A DNA stretch of 37,253 bases, taken from the IMG/VR virus record IMGVR_UViG_3300033146_003056, positions 1-37,253 of that record; one strand, given 5' to 3'. The stretch comes from a virus. Positions 27,585-35,856 of the stretch are shown piece by piece. A program made the position numbers and the translations under genes. The notes under the pieces were generated by a model. That model ran no database searches. It was not told where the DNA came from and worked only from the letters and a program-made list of their open reading frames with translations. The first letter of the stretch is position 1. Each line of letters opens with the position of its first letter.

Positions 27585-29222
27585 TTATCCTCTATCTGCT
27601 CCAAAAAAGAAATCCATTGTATTTACCATACCCTGATTTTCAGCAATATTTTCTTTAACATATCTCATTATACTAGCATCAGTCATTGATGTTGGACCAT
27701 AATCATTCAATCCCATAACCTCAGTAAATAAATTACTAGCAACCGTATTATTTTGTAGCATTAATACTGGATCATATTTATGAACATAGAAACATAGTCC
27801 TGCTGATAAAGCTATATCATCATGACACCCTATATCAGCTTCTACTCTTCCACTTGGTTTACTAATTAATCCTATCAATTCTAGTACTAATCGTTGTGAT
27901 TTTATAATCTCTGGAAACTCTGTTATAATTGAATATAAAGCATCTATAATTAATGGTCTTGTTTTAGCAGTTGTTTGTAGACCAGGAACTAATGTATTAC
28001 CTCTTTTTTCTTTATACATCATCTGAGAATATTCACTAGACATCATTTCCTCAACAACATGGTTTCCATATGAATTTGATTCTACTACTATTGTACCTGG
28101 ATATTGAGCGGCACAAACTTTGACAACTTTGACAAAATCTGCTACTCTACACTTACCCTGATATTCAAATACTTGATCTAAATGTTGATAATCCCATACA
28201 GTTATAGCTGATTTATCTTCACCATGTTCAGGTGCTGTATCAACTCCAATTATATAATGAGTATTAGGCATAGGTGGTTTATATCTCCATGCTTCACCAT
28301 TAAATAATTTTATACGTTCTATAGGTTCTGTATTGATATCTTGTAATACTTGTGTTACATGATCACTAAAAAATGAACCGGTTGTTGCAAGAAATTTAAG
28401 TTCAAGCTCCTGTTGAATTTTATTTGGATCATTTTCAAATAATCTACATTGTGTTTCATACCATCCATCATCGTTTGCTAATTCTTTAACATCTCTCCAA
28501 TGTATTGTGAATGGTTTAAATATATCATCGCCAGATACAGCTCTTTGATATTTTTCATAAAACCATTTACCTGGGCCTACTGTTTTGTTTGGTGTTGATA
28601 ATACTACAGTACCGAAAGGAACATTAGCTTTTTTAGCATGCATTTGATTAGTTGATAAAGCTGGAATCATTGAAGTCCATGCAGTATCAAGAAATTTAAT
28701 AAAAGCTGCCTCATCTATTACCAGAAAGGTTATTGCCTTACCACGAAGAGTTTTTTCCGGTGCATTTGGGTTTACTGGAGAAACATATACCTTAGCTCCA
28801 TTAGTTAAAATAAACGATTGTTCCGTCTTTTTATCAAATTTACAACCCATCCATTTAGGTAATTTTTCAATCATACCTCTAATAAATCTTGCAAAGTCAG
28901 TCGCTTCCTTACCATCTTTTGAAACAACACCTATAACAACATTATCAAAGAATGTTGCTAACCAAGCAGAATAAGCTTGAATAATTGTTGATATGCCGAT
29001 CTGTCTTGATTTTAATACCAACACATAATGTTCAATATTTATTAATTTTATTAAATCAGATTGTGGTTTATATGGATTGAGATTAATATCTCCACCAGGC
29101 ATCTCAATCAATATATAATTAGAACAAAAATAATCAAATGAATTTTTACATTTAATCCATTCTTGTACATACTTTTGAGCTTGACTCTGTATTTTCTTTT
29201 GTTTTGTTATAATAGCATTCAT
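27585..29222 (-). CDS. Terminase large subunit (TerL, gp17-like)
   Basis: ATG 29222 is preferred over TTG 29228 because GGGAG then has normal spacing; this gives 545 residues. The ATPase domain shows a Walker A-like SRQIGIST (~72-79), Walker B FLVIDEAA (~166-173) and the coupling motif STPN (~209-212). The nuclease domain shows IIGVDTAP (Asp ~328), VVESNSYG (Glu ~381) and IGCHDDIALSAG (Asp ~468/469), the three acidic positions of the RNase H-like fold. It packages DNA into the procapsid and cuts it. No small terminase is visible in the window. The gene is followed at once by the metallopeptidase. Confidence 0.93.
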   Translation of the reverse strand: MNAIITKQKKIQSQAQKYVQEWIKCKNSFDYFCSNYILIEMPGGDINLNPYKPQSDLIKLINIEHYVLVLKSRQIGISTIIQAYSAWLATFFDNVVIGVVSKDGKEATDFARFIRGMIEKLPKWMGCKFDKKTEQSFILTNGAKVYVSPVNPNAPEKTLRGKAITFLVIDEAAFIKFLDTAWTSMIPALSTNQMHAKKANVPFGTVVLSTPNKTVGPGKWFYEKYQRAVSGDDIFKPFTIHWRDVKELANDDGWYETQCRLFENDPNKIQQELELKFLATTGSFFSDHVTQVLQDINTEPIERIKLFNGEAWRYKPPMPNTHYIIGVDTAPEHGEDKSAITVWDYQHLDQVFEYQGKCRVADFVKVVKVCAAQYPGTIVVESNSYGNHVVEEMMSSEYSQMMYKEKRGNTLVPGLQTTAKTRPLIIDALYSIITEFPEIIKSQRLVLELIGLISKPSGRVEADIGCHDDIALSAGLCFYVHKYDPVLMLQNNTVASNLFTEVMGLNDYGPTSMTDASIMRYVKENIAENQGMVNTMDFFFGADRG

Positions 29223-29254
29223 AAACAAACTCCCTTTTTTATTTGTTCTAAATA

Positions 29255-30523
29255 CTATATAGTTTTATTGGTTCTAATTAGCTCTAAAGAAGCTGTTGTT
29301 TGCCATTCAGATTGTTTATTCCAAACTAAATCACTTGAAAATAATATATACTTTCCACTTATATCAACATGTTCTTGGGTTTTTGTTTTTAATTTAACAC
29401 ATGAACCTACCTTAATTAAATTTTCTATAGCTAAATTTCTTTCTATTGAAAAACTTAATCTAGAAATATCTGATATTTTTTTAGATAATTTTGAAATAGC
29501 AAATATTTTTGATGTTTCAAATCCATTATCATCAATATAATATTTAGTCCTTTTTGTTACAGATGTATTAATATGTACTATCTCACCTTTACTTTGACCA
29601 ACAATTCCAACAGAATTACATATATCTGATAAATCCTGTTCAATAGTATGAAATAATTGATCTGATGGCAATACTATATGTTTTATTATTTTTCCCATTA
29701 CTCCAAATTTAGAATTACCAACATAATTAGTATATAGATTATCGTATGTATAAAAATATTTATTATCTGTAACAGATTTAGCAATTTCTTCTTCTTTAGA
29801 TTGATTATTTAAATGCTCAACAACAATTGTAAAATCTTTTTTTATTCTTGAAGATAAATTCATTACTTTTAATATATTATTATATTGACAAAATATCACT
29901 GGTGTTCCATTATAGATACCATAGTTTTTATCTAATTCTTTTATAGCTTTATATAATGTAGTAGGTGGAATACAACATTGTAAAATTTTATCTTTATTTT
30001 CATTATCAATATCATATTCTACTTTTGTATTAGTCGTAACCAATTCACTTACAATAGTTTCAATCATTTCTTTAATAGTTTTTGGTCCAGTCCAAGGAGT
30101 TACATCACCATCATTTATTCCAAATACAGGATTTACCATAGTAGTCATTGTCTCAAAAGGTAGTCTTGGAACAGTTATTAAATCAAATTTTGTTCTATCT
30201 TGTTGATTGGATGTTATCATTATATCTGATAATGGAATATCAAAAGATGAATTTAATAACATTAAATCAAAATTCATGGTTTCAGTTGTAATTTCATCTT
30301 CATCTAATTTATAGATATTTAATTTTATTGAGTCCTGTCCATATAATTTATTTAATAAAATAGTTTCTGTAGTTATATTTATTGTTATTGTTACAATTTG
30401 ATATCCTGTCGCTAAAGAGGATGTTATTCTAACATTAGAAACATCATTAGAGTAGTTCTCACCTTTAATTTTTAAAGTTATATTATAACTTCTAGAAGGT
30501 CTTAAAATATTAGGCTCACTCAC
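29255..30523 (-). CDS. Putative baseplate hub protein (gp27/gpD-like)
   Basis: A GTG start at 30523 with AAGGAG six bases upstream gives 422 residues. The beta-rich N-terminal domain is followed by DGDVTPWTGPKTIKEMIETI, LQCCIPPTTLYKAIKELDKN and YGIYNGTPVIFCQYNNILKV, a pattern of the second hub domain in gpD/gp27-type proteins, and a C-terminal OB-like segment, VGSCVKLKTKTQEHVDISGK, ending in a strand-turn-strand (SEWQTTASLELIRTN). The hub trimer connects tube and central spike. The context (just before TerL, after a terminator) is unusual for a hub, so the call rests on pattern only. Confidence 0.5.
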   Translation of the reverse strand: MSEPNILRPSRSYNITLKIKGENYSNDVSNVRITSSLATGYQIVTITINITTETILLNKLYGQDSIKLNIYKLDEDEITTETMNFDLMLLNSSFDIPLSDIMITSNQQDRTKFDLITVPRLPFETMTTMVNPVFGINDGDVTPWTGPKTIKEMIETIVSELVTTNTKVEYDIDNENKDKILQCCIPPTTLYKAIKELDKNYGIYNGTPVIFCQYNNILKVMNLSSRIKKDFTIVVEHLNNQSKEEEIAKSVTDNKYFYTYDNLYTNYVGNSKFGVMGKIIKHIVLPSDQLFHTIEQDLSDICNSVGIVGQSKGEIVHINTSVTKRTKYYIDDNGFETSKIFAISKLSKKISDISRLSFSIERNLAIENLIKVGSCVKLKTKTQEHVDISGKYILFSSDLVWNKQSEWQTTASLELIRTNKTI

Positions 30524-30571
30524 AATATTCTCCTTTTATTAATTTATAGTTTGTTCCAAAAAAATGACAAC

Positions 30572-30614
30572 AAAAAAACTCCAACATGTATCATAAAGAT
30601 ATATGTTGGAGTTT
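30572..30614 (-). terminator. Strong terminator ending the right-hand minus operon
   Basis: On the minus strand the 12-bp stem aaactccaacat (30603-30614 read in reverse) pairs with atgttggagttt (30576-30587 read in reverse) and is followed by seven T residues. It ends transcription from the DUF932-like gene before the hub/TerL genes. Confidence 0.85.
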
Positions 30615-30622
30615 ATTATTCT

Positions 30623-30659
30623 TGACAAGGTTCTATAAATACAAATTCTTATCTTGTCA
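30623..30659 (-). other. Second hairpin just upstream of the terminator
   Basis: The 7-bp stem tgacaag (30623-30629) with cttgtca (30653-30659) encloses an AT-rich loop. It lies between the DUF932-like stop codon and the terminator and has no T run. It may protect the transcript's 3' end or carry no function. Confidence 0.4.
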
Positions 30660-30670
30660 TCAAGGATAGA

Positions 30671-31738
30671 TTAACCATTAATAACTTTTAATGATTCTAT
30701 CATTTGTTGAGGAACAACTAAAACTCTTTCTGCAATACTTTCAAGTATTTTCTTAGAATTAAGATTTGTTTCAACACTGGTAAATCTAGTAAGAGTCAAA
30801 AATAACTGCCAACTAGTCATTGACCAAGGAGTAACCTCCACTGATTCGGTTGTTTCATCAGTTACAGGAAGGTCATTGGAAATAAGTTCTCTTCTTTTCT
30901 TACCTGCTTTTGTTTCAATAATATCAAGAACTTTTAACATATCATCTTCAGTAATCTGATTAGTAAAATTTTCAGCAATTAAATTAACAATATTATCATT
31001 AAAAATTGTAACATACTCACCAAAAGCTGCACTTAATTCAGTTGACGCTCCAGCGAGGTGAATTTGTTTTATCTTACCAAATCTTTCAGTACAGAATGAA
31101 CTCATAAGAGTATTAGATTCGGCAATATGCATTCCAAATGTAATTCTAGATGCACCAGTACCATTATAAGTATTGGTAATATTCATCATTGGATATACTG
31201 TACCGACATCAGGAACAACATTAGCATTTTGAATAATAATTTCATGTCTAATTTTTGTCAAATCATTAGTCATAAAAGTTCTTTCAACAAGCTCAGCATT
31301 ACCAATTGCATCAATGGATTCCTTAATCTGATTAATCAAAGTTGCATTACCAAGAAATTTATAAGAATCTGAAATAAAATTTTGATAATTCCATTCATCA
31401 TCATCTGCTAAACCTTTAGTAAATATAGCAAGATGTGGAATGTTTGGAATATCATCATCATCGTCAACAGGTTTAACATTTTTATACATAATCTCACTAA
31501 ATTGATCAATATAATAAAATGAACTACTATCAAGAACTGTTAACCCCATATTTCCAGCACGATCACCAAATACAAGTCTTGAAGATTCTTCCTCAGTTTC
31601 ATCATCTATTTCATTATCACCAGCATCATTAATATCAACAAATCCATTAAGATCTCCATTTGCTTCAACATTTGTTTCTACAGTACCAGCAACTTCATTT
31701 GAATCTTCTTCAATAATTTCATTTAAATTGTCACTCAT
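30671..31738 (-). CDS. DUF932-like phage protein
   Basis: The product has 355 residues. The first ~58 residues are strongly acidic (EEDSNE, NEIDDETEEESS). The remainder has PHLAIFTKGLADDDEW, RITFGMHIAESNTLM and especially TPWSMTSWQLFLTLTRFTSV near the end, which resembles the conserved W..(Y/F)..LT segment of DUF932 (phage/plasmid-like) proteins. Function of that family is unknown. AAAGGA precedes the ATG. It sits alone between the small-gene cluster and the terminator. Confidence 0.45.
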   Translation of the reverse strand: MSDNLNEIIEEDSNEVAGTVETNVEANGDLNGFVDINDAGDNEIDDETEEESSRLVFGDRAGNMGLTVLDSSSFYYIDQFSEIMYKNVKPVDDDDDIPNIPHLAIFTKGLADDDEWNYQNFISDSYKFLGNATLINQIKESIDAIGNAELVERTFMTNDLTKIRHEIIIQNANVVPDVGTVYPMMNITNTYNGTGASRITFGMHIAESNTLMSSFCTERFGKIKQIHLAGASTELSAAFGEYVTIFNDNIVNLIAENFTNQITEDDMLKVLDIIETKAGKKRRELISNDLPVTDETTESVEVTPWSMTSWQLFLTLTRFTSVETNLNSKKILESIAERVLVVPQQMIESLKVING

Positions 31739-31770
31739 AATAATTAATCCTTTCTTTTATTAAATCCAGA

Positions 31771-32058
31771 TTATCTATTCTGAATTTTCTTATTAAGTTC
31801 TTCTAATTCTTTTTCTTTCTCATCACGTTGTTTTTGAAGTTCTAATAGAATTTTACTAACTTTTAATTCATCATCAGAATCTTTGAGTTCTTTCGCTTCT
31901 ATATCGAGAACCTCAATCTTTCTTTTTAATGAATCACGTTTTTCTTCATCAAAAACTTTCTCTCCAACAAGTTTAGAACTATATCCTTTTCCCCAAACTT
32001 CCCAAGCCCATCTAACAAAAAAGAATAAGACTATAAAAGTTATAAGTGCTTGAATCAT
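31771..32058 (-). CDS. Small single-pass membrane protein with coiled coil
   Basis: ATG 32058 is chosen because AAAGG is then 8 bases upstream; GTG 32067 and ATG 32064 are too close to the ribosome binding site. The product has 95 residues. Residues ~1-20 (MIQALITFIVLFFFVRWAWE) form a membrane helix, followed by a charged heptad region from ~35 (RKIEVLDIEAKEL, KQRDEKEKELEELNKKI) that should form a coiled coil facing the cytoplasm. It is adjacent to the SPFH gene, whose product also combines a membrane anchor with a coiled coil, so the two may act together. Confidence 0.6.
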   Translation of the reverse strand: MIQALITFIVLFFFVRWAWEVWGKGYSSKLVGEKVFDEEKRDSLKRKIEVLDIEAKELKDSDDELKVSKILLELQKQRDEKEKELEELNKKIQNR

Positions 32059-32078
32059 ATACATCACCTTTAATTTAA

Positions 32079-32110
32079 ATAGTGCCCTTATATTTCTATA
32101 AGGACACTAT
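32079..32110 (-). other. Stem-loop between the SPFH gene and the small membrane gene
   Basis: The sequence atagtgCccttata-tttc-tataaggAcactat forms a 13-bp stem with a single C-A mismatch and a 4-base loop. On the minus strand the downstream tract is short of a T run (ctatttaaatt), so it could be a weak terminator or an RNA-processing stem. Confidence 0.45.
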
Positions 32111-32116
32111 ATATTA

Positions 32117-33451
32117 TTAATTAACTTCTGCTACTCTATTCTTTCCTTGTTTAATATTCATATCAAGATTAAGAGCAAGATCTTTAGCTGCCTTAGCGCT
32201 TAAGAGATCCATAAACTGACTTACAGCATTACCACCTGAATTTCCTTCTGTAGCACCCATCTGAATATTAGGAACCCATTTTTGTTTACCGAATTCTCTG
32301 GCATATGCTTCCTGAGCAGCTAACCAATATTTAGCTTTAAGTTCAAGAGCACCATCTGCTGCCATAACAACTCTTTTTCTATGAGCCTCACCATCACCCC
32401 TAAGAATGTTAGCTTTCTTTTCCTCAGCAGCGGCTTTAGCATCAAGAGCAGCTATATCTCTATTCTTTTCAGCTTTAATAATTGCTTCTTCTTTAGCAAT
32501 AAATTCCATTTCTTTCTTTTTCTCTGCATTAATAACAGCAACCTCTTTGTCTCTATCAGCTTTAACAACAGCAACTATTTTTAACTGGAGTTCAGCATAC
32601 TCAGCCTTAGCAACACGAGCTTTACCCTGTGCCTCAATAGTAAGCTTATCTTGTTCTGCTTCCTGTGCTTTAGCTTTAGCTGTATTTACTGCCATTCTTG
32701 CTTTCTGCTGTTCTGCAATTTGTTCTTTTACTTTATCTTCATATCTAAAGTTCTTAACCTCAAAGTTTTTAATAAGGGTTTTTCTGGTAAATAGGAGCAC
32801 TACCAACTTTACCATCAACAGTTTTAATAACAGTAACTTCTTTCCAAATCATCTCTCCAGAAACCAAATCTTTAAGATGCTCAAGTTTGGTTGTTGTTTC
32901 ATAAAGACCATTTTCAATTTGATCTTTAGACCAAGCAACAAATTGTCCACGTCTGTTTGAATAAGATTCAGTAGCGCTCATAAGGTTAGCAGTATGTCTC
33001 AAAACTTTTCTAACAGTTGGTTTAATAAGTTTTGTTTCAACATCTGAATAAGTTTTATGACCACGCTCAGTTACTAAAGCAATAGCTTCTGATGGAGAAG
33101 TAGGCATTAAAATTCTAGAAGTTCCTGATATATTACACATAGATCCATCATTAAATCTTACTTTAATAGATGTTTAATAGATGTATCAGCAGCAATATCT
33201 CCTTTAACATCTAGATCTTCAGTAAAGAAAAATGTTTCAGCTTTTGGCCAAACATCAATATCACCAAACATCTGAGCCCAAATTCCTGGTGTCATTTTAG
33301 CTGACATTGTTCCCCAAATAGCTGTCTGTTTAATTTGATAAGTACCTTTATCCACAGTTTCAATTAAAGATTGAGAAAAGATTAATCCAAATACAATAAT
33401 AAATATAAAAACTCCAATTGTACTAACTTTTTTAATTGATAGTCCAAACAA
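32117..33451 (-). pseudogene. SPFH / band-7 protein gene broken into three frames
   Basis: Three adjacent pieces form one protein of ~440 residues. Piece 1 (33451-33158): membrane helix (~10-28), then SLIETVDKGTYQIKQTAIWG. Piece 2 (33140-32769 and upstream): NDGSMCNISGTSRI, TERGHKTYSDVETKLIKPTV. Piece 3 (to 32117): a long Ala/Glu/Lys coiled coil (EQQKARMAVNTAKAKAQEAE). This is the stomatin/prohibitin/flotillin architecture. Break 1 is a perfect 11-bp tandem duplication (33162-33183); removing one copy restores DTSIKVRFNDGSMCNISG. Break 2 is a one-base shift in the A5/C3 tract at about 32784-32791. The first in-frame start is TTG 33451 with no good ribosome binding site, while a perfect GGAGG-ATG at 33485 leads to Met-Glu-stop. 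It could be a decayed gene or carry assembly errors. Confidence 0.75.
33162..33183. repeat. Perfect 11-bp tandem duplication inside the SPFH gene
   Basis: tttaatagatg occurs twice in a row (33162-33172 and 33173-33183). The duplication length is not a multiple of three, so it shifts the frame and creates the stop at 33158. Removing one copy joins the two SPFH pieces seamlessly. Confidence 0.9.
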
Positions 33452-33484
33452 TGTATTGTTAGAACTATTTCTCTATTTATTCCA

Positions 33485-33718
33485 TTAATATCCTCCTTCT
33501 CCAATAATAATTTTAATACCATTATGTAATTTTAAATCATTTAAACCTTGATAACATAATAAAGTTTCTACAGGATCATCAAAATTTTCATCAGAACAAT
33601 GTAAGAAATAAATTTTATTTCCTTTTTGAATCATTTTTTTTACACTCATTAAATTGTTCATCTTCTAATTCTTCTTTAGTATAATATCTATCATCAATAT
33701 AACATTTTTTAAATATAT
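33485..33718 (-). pseudogene. Broken small gene between the methyltransferase-like and SPFH genes
   Basis: Two frames together give a sensible ~78-residue protein: CYIDDRYYTKEELEDEQFNE in the first (stop at 33615-33617), then IQKGNKIYFLHCSDENFDDP and LHNGIKIIIGEGGY in the second (33634 to stop 33485-33487). The switch is at an A8 run on the minus strand (33634-33641); one A fewer would join them. The first frame has no ATG. It may have begun at a nearby ATG followed by a one-base shift, or it continues the methyltransferase-like gene by a -1 shift in the A4 at 33722-33725. Its last codons contain GGAGG and the stop overlaps an ATG (TAATG) that opens only Met-Glu-stop. Function unknown. Confidence 0.4.
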
Positions 33719-34219
33719 TTATTTTATTCTTTTTAATATTGCTCTTATATAAATATCTCTTCCATCAAAAACATAATCTGGATTTAATTCAAGAACTTTA
33801 AACCTCTCTTCTAACCCAAAGAAATATTTAAGTCTTTGTGGAGTCCAAATAGAGGCATGAGGCATAGAGGGTTCATTAAGAAGCTCATATGTTAAAAGAG
33901 TATCATGACGTTCCCAATCTGCATGATACATACCTTCAGTAATATTTTCATTTAAAATTATATCAGCAAGAAATCTATAACAAGAGATATTATCAAATTG
34001 ATATTTATAGTTTCCTAAAAATTCAAATGCATCAACATTAGTATGTGTTATATTTTGGAATGGTAATTTCTTTAGCCATTTTTCATGATTTTGCTCAATA
34101 GCATCAGGTGGGTTTATTGACCAATACATTTTATCTAATTGAACTAAAAGATTTTTTTCATCATCTTCAAATTCAATTGGATATATTTTCCCTGCTGCTA
34201 TATTTAAATAACTTTTCAT
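33719..34219 (-). CDS. Small methyltransferase-like protein, probably degenerate
   Basis: The product has 166 residues. The N-terminus SYLNIAAGKIYPIEF resembles motif I of class I SAM-dependent methyltransferases (LNxGxG type) but keeps only one Gly. DNISCYRFLADI and the end FDGRDIYIRAIL also fit a Rossmann-like methyltransferase layout. The length is at the short end for the fold. No substrate is suggested. AGGATTAATAT precedes the ATG, four bases after the previous small gene's stop. Confidence 0.45.
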   Translation of the reverse strand: MKSYLNIAAGKIYPIEFEDDEKNLLVQLDKMYWSINPPDAIEQNHEKWLKKLPFQNITHTNVDAFEFLGNYKYQFDNISCYRFLADIILNENITEGMYHADWERHDTLLTYELLNEPSMPHASIWTPQRLKYFFGLEERFKVLELNPDYVFDGRDIYIRAILKRIK

Positions 34220-34222
34220 ATA

Positions 34223-34387
34223 TTAATCCTTTTTAAATTTATTATAAACTTCTTTTGGCCAAGAGACTGATTCTTTAATAAGTTTAATTACTTCATTTGT
34301 TGTTTCACCACTATCGTCTTTTGCAATTTTAACTCCAATTCCTATAGTTAAATACATTGAAGCTATTGTTATTAAACCAGTAAACAT
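34223..34387 (-). CDS. 54-residue single-pass membrane protein
   Basis: The ATG at 34387 follows AAAGGAATAATT. Residues ~1-22 (MFTGLITIASMYLTIGIGVK) form a membrane helix, then a short charged tail (KDDSGETTNEVIKLIKESVS). It is located between the last TNSSS-leader gene (19-base gap) and the methyltransferase-like gene (3-base gap), fully inside the operon, so it is very likely real despite its size. Function unknown; a small membrane effector, holin accessory or inhibitor are all open. Confidence 0.6.
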   Translation of the reverse strand: MFTGLITIASMYLTIGIGVKIAKDDSGETTNEVIKLIKESVSWPKEVYNKFKKD

Positions 34388-34405
34388 AATAATTATTCCT
34401 TTATT

Positions 34406-34873
34406 TTAATTATCCATCCAACATTCTTCAATTTGATCAAGATCATTTGGTTTAAGCTCTAAACCAAATGATTTAAACTTTTCACAAATTTCATTTTTAA
34501 AATCCTCAAGAGTTTGATCAGATTTTTGATCAAATGGTGATTTTCCTAACATAATTGTTTCTTCATATGGCATTGTTGATACTTCTAAATCATCAACTAA
34601 ATTTTCAATAATCCATAGTAAATCATCATCTAAATCTATTAAGAATTTATTATATTCTTCTTCTATTTTTTCTTTACTTTCCTTAGATGGAACTGTCATA
34701 AAAGCACCCTGTTTTAAAGCTTTTTTATGTTTCTTTTCATCTTGTTTACGTTTGTAAATTTCAAATAATTTACGACCATACTTTTTTATCAAATCTTCTT
34801 TTTCAATATTAATTCCCCAAGCTACAAAACTGCAACTACTTGAATTAGTAATAAAATCACTTTTCTTTTTCAT
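34406..34873 (-). CDS. TNSSS-leader family protein 5
   Basis: The product has 155 residues and starts MKKKSDFITNSSSCSFVAWG. The body is helical, acidic and Lys-rich: KKHKKALKQGAFM, EEEYNKFLIDLDDDLLWIIE, then acidic KSDQTLEDFKNEICEKF. AGGAG precedes the ATG. This is the most diverged copy of the leader (MKKKSDFI instead of MKRKLDFV). No motif of known function is visible. Confidence 0.65.
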   Translation of the reverse strand: MKKKSDFITNSSSCSFVAWGINIEKEDLIKKYGRKLFEIYKRKQDEKKHKKALKQGAFMTVPSKESKEKIEEEYNKFLIDLDDDLLWIIENLVDDLEVSTMPYEETIMLGKSPFDQKSDQTLEDFKNEICEKFKSFGLELKPNDLDQIEECWMDN

Positions 34874-34880
34874 ATTTCTC

Positions 34881-35258
34881 CTATAATTTTACTATTGCAT
34901 CAGCTAATTGTTTTTTACCATATTCACTCACATTAGCTGAATCTATTAATATTTGTATACTATCATCATCTAAAATAAAATCAGTTTCAAATAAATGAGA
35001 TGTTATTTGAGGACAAAACATCATTCTACTTTTAATTCCACTTATATTTGTTGCATCAATTCCTAAATCAACAGCTTGTATTGCTTCTTTTTTAGTTGTT
35101 TTAAACATTTGATTATCAACCATACACATTGCTAATTCAGCTTTTTCTTTTTCATGTGTTGTCCATCTATAAATAAAATCTCTTTTTAAAATTGATTTCA
35201 TATCCTTAGTTTGTGTTAACTCAACCCCAAACAAAGTGTAATATTTAAAGTCTTCCAT
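34881..35258 (-). CDS. Unknown protein inside the TNSSS-leader cluster
   Basis: The product has 125 residues without the TNSSS leader. It begins MEDFKYYTLFGVELTQTKDM and contains HEKEKAELAMCMVD and FILDDDSIQILIDSANVSEY. AAAGGA lies 11 bases before the ATG. The stop codon region contains the ribosome binding site of the next gene. No recognised family. Confidence 0.6.
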   Translation of the reverse strand: MEDFKYYTLFGVELTQTKDMKSILKRDFIYRWTTHEKEKAELAMCMVDNQMFKTTKKEAIQAVDLGIDATNISGIKSRMMFCPQITSHLFETDFILDDDSIQILIDSANVSEYGKKQLADAIVKL

Positions 35259-35291
35259 TTATATTATGTTCCTTTAAATCAAAATAGATTC

Positions 35292-35855
35292 TTAATGTTG
35301 GTTTTCAATCAATACTACAAAATCATCTTCATTTATATCAATATGTCTTCCTTCATAATCCATAGTATAACCAATTCTTCCACCGCTAATAAGTCCATCA
35401 TTATCTCCAAAAGAAATCTCTACATAATGATCTAAACCATTATCAATTGCTTTTTTTAATTTAGATACTTTTTCTGTAAGTTCTGTTATATACTCTTTTG
35501 TATAAACAGATGATTTCCAGGACTTTGCTTCTTCTTTTTCTTTTTTCAATTCATCTATAAGAGTCTTTTTATAAACTTCTAATTCTTCATCAACATTTTT
35601 AATTAAATTAGATAATTGAATTGGTCCTGGTAAATAATATGGATCTTCTTTATTAGAAGATAAAATTGGGTCTAATGTTTTAATGATTTCCCATGCATTT
35701 ATATATGGTTTACCAGATCCATATTCATTATATAATTTAAATTCATCTTCATATTTAACCATTTTTTCAAATAAATTAGTTCTTTGATTACCTTTGAATA
35801 TAAATATAAACCCTGTGCTAGAACTATTTGTTACAAAATCAAGTTTTCTTTTCAT
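35292..35855 (-). CDS. TNSSS-leader family protein 4
   Basis: ATG 35855 is chosen over ATG 35861 because it matches the family start and overlaps the upstream stop (TAATG). The product has 187 residues starting MKRKLDFVTNSSSTGFIFIF. The body is a long charged coiled coil (LEVYKKTLIDELKKEKEEAK, ITELTEKVSKLKKAI), followed by a Gly-rich beta end (EISFGDNDGLISGGRIGYTM). No known function. Confidence 0.65.
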   Translation of the reverse strand: MKRKLDFVTNSSSTGFIFIFKGNQRTNLFEKMVKYEDEFKLYNEYGSGKPYINAWEIIKTLDPILSSNKEDPYYLPGPIQLSNLIKNVDEELEVYKKTLIDELKKEKEEAKSWKSSVYTKEYITELTEKVSKLKKAIDNGLDHYVEISFGDNDGLISGGRIGYTMDYEGRHIDINEDDFVVLIENQH

Positions 35856-35856
35856 T
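35830..35856 (-). repeat. 27-bp partial third copy of the start repeat
   Basis: gttacaaaatcaagttttct and the next 7 bases match the two 41-bp copies through the ATG of TNSSS protein 4; the upstream ribosome binding site part differs (it lies in the previous gene). Coding identity at this level suggests recent exchange or strong constraint on the leader. Confidence 0.85.

Noticed and set aside
30634-30641. A second exact TATAAATA on the plus strand
   Set aside because: No plus-strand gene follows; it lies in the loop of a hairpin between two minus-strand genes.
32406-32960. A 184-codon plus-strand frame with many Ala, Ser and Phe
   Set aside because: It is antisense to the SPFH coiled coil; its composition is the mirror of Ala/Glu/Lys codons.
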